Source of the DNA: Euryarchaeota archaeon UBA62
Lineage (GTDB): Archaea > Thermoplasmatota > Poseidoniia > Poseidoniales > Thalassarchaeaceae
Length of the DNA stretch: 5,960 nucleotides
Reading direction: 5' to 3'
NCBI GenBank assembly: GCA_002502095.1
Contig: DAPJ01000017.1
Coordinates: forward strand, 1 to 5,960
Shown: positions 5,930 through 5,960 of the stretch, in pieces
Numbering within the stretch: position 1 is the first letter of the stretch
Layout of the letters: each line of letters begins with the position of its first letter
The notes under the pieces: generated by a model
What the model saw: only the letters and a program-made list of their open reading frames with translations
Told to the model about the DNA's origin: nothing
The model's database searches: none
Position numbers and translations under genes: made by a program

Positions 5930-5960
5930 ATGCCCAGTGAACAGAAGGACATCGATGGAG
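5930..5960 (+). CDS. possible 5' end of a further gene (runs off the window)
   Basis: The ATG at 5930 opens a frame reading MPSEQKDIDG that continues to the window edge. The main support is position: a TATA-like box centred about 28 bases upstream, base composition returning to gene-like levels from about 5920, and a hydrophilic N-terminus. Ten residues give no family. A second open frame starts at an ATG at 5907 (MLLICAKACPVNRRTSME), but that ATG lies against the TATA-like box and is less likely. Confidence 0.4.
   Translation, partial: MPSEQKDIDG

Noticed and set aside
1..5960. tRNA, rRNA, CRISPR repeats, insertion sequences or attachment sites
   Set aside because: No cloverleaf-like arms, regularly spaced repeats, terminal inverted repeats or transposase/integrase motifs were seen; nearly all bases are in conserved genes.

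Overview
This window looks like a piece of archaeal chromosome, most likely from an uncultivated marine euryarchaeon of the Marine Group II/III (Poseidoniales-like, Thermoplasmatota) type. The lineage is an inference from gene content and style. There is an Lhr-type helicase C-terminus, a presenilin-like membrane aspartyl protease of archaeal type, and a small membrane-anchored protein with a DGxDNDxxG acidic/cysteine motif of a kind I associate with these archaea. Arginine is coded mostly by AGA/AGG. There is a GGTGAT ribosome-binding site, and a TATA-like box about 28 bases before a probable leaderless start. I see no tRNA, rRNA, CRISPR array, insertion sequence or phage gene.

Layout. Bases 1-732 (+) are the 3' end of an Lhr-family helicase with a four-cysteine cluster. 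After 33 bases comes a 183-residue P-loop nucleotide-kinase-like protein (766-1317, +). Its 3' end overlaps by 14 bases the 3' end of a minus-strand cluster. In transcription order that cluster is folC (3328-2111), a 106-residue single-pass membrane protein (2072-1752) and a dCMP deaminase (1741-1304). A short divergent spacer (3329-3402) separates folC from a plus-strand pair: a presenilin-like (A22) intramembrane protease (3403-4485) and seryl-tRNA synthetase (4485-5825). The protease stop and the serS ATG share a base (TGATG). The last 135 bases are an AT-rich spacer with an inverted repeat and a TATA-like element, followed by what is probably the first ten codons of another plus-strand gene.

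How the genes fit together. FolC makes (poly)glutamylated folates and dCMP deaminase makes dUMP. Both feed thymidylate synthesis, so the minus-strand cluster makes metabolic sense. The P-loop protein resembles the kinase-like N-terminal domain that some eukaryotic dCMP deaminases and some bacterial antiphage deaminases carry fused to the deaminase domain. Here the two parts are separate genes meeting tail to tail, which is the most intriguing arrangement in the window. The protease-serS pair has no obvious functional link beyond likely translational coupling.

Most genes here are housekeeping or conserved archaeal families. I found no clear new multi-gene system. The points most worth checking are the kinase/deaminase pair, the FolC with an altered DGAHN motif, the small acidic membrane protein in the nucleotide/folate cluster, and the inverted repeat next to the terminal promoter.
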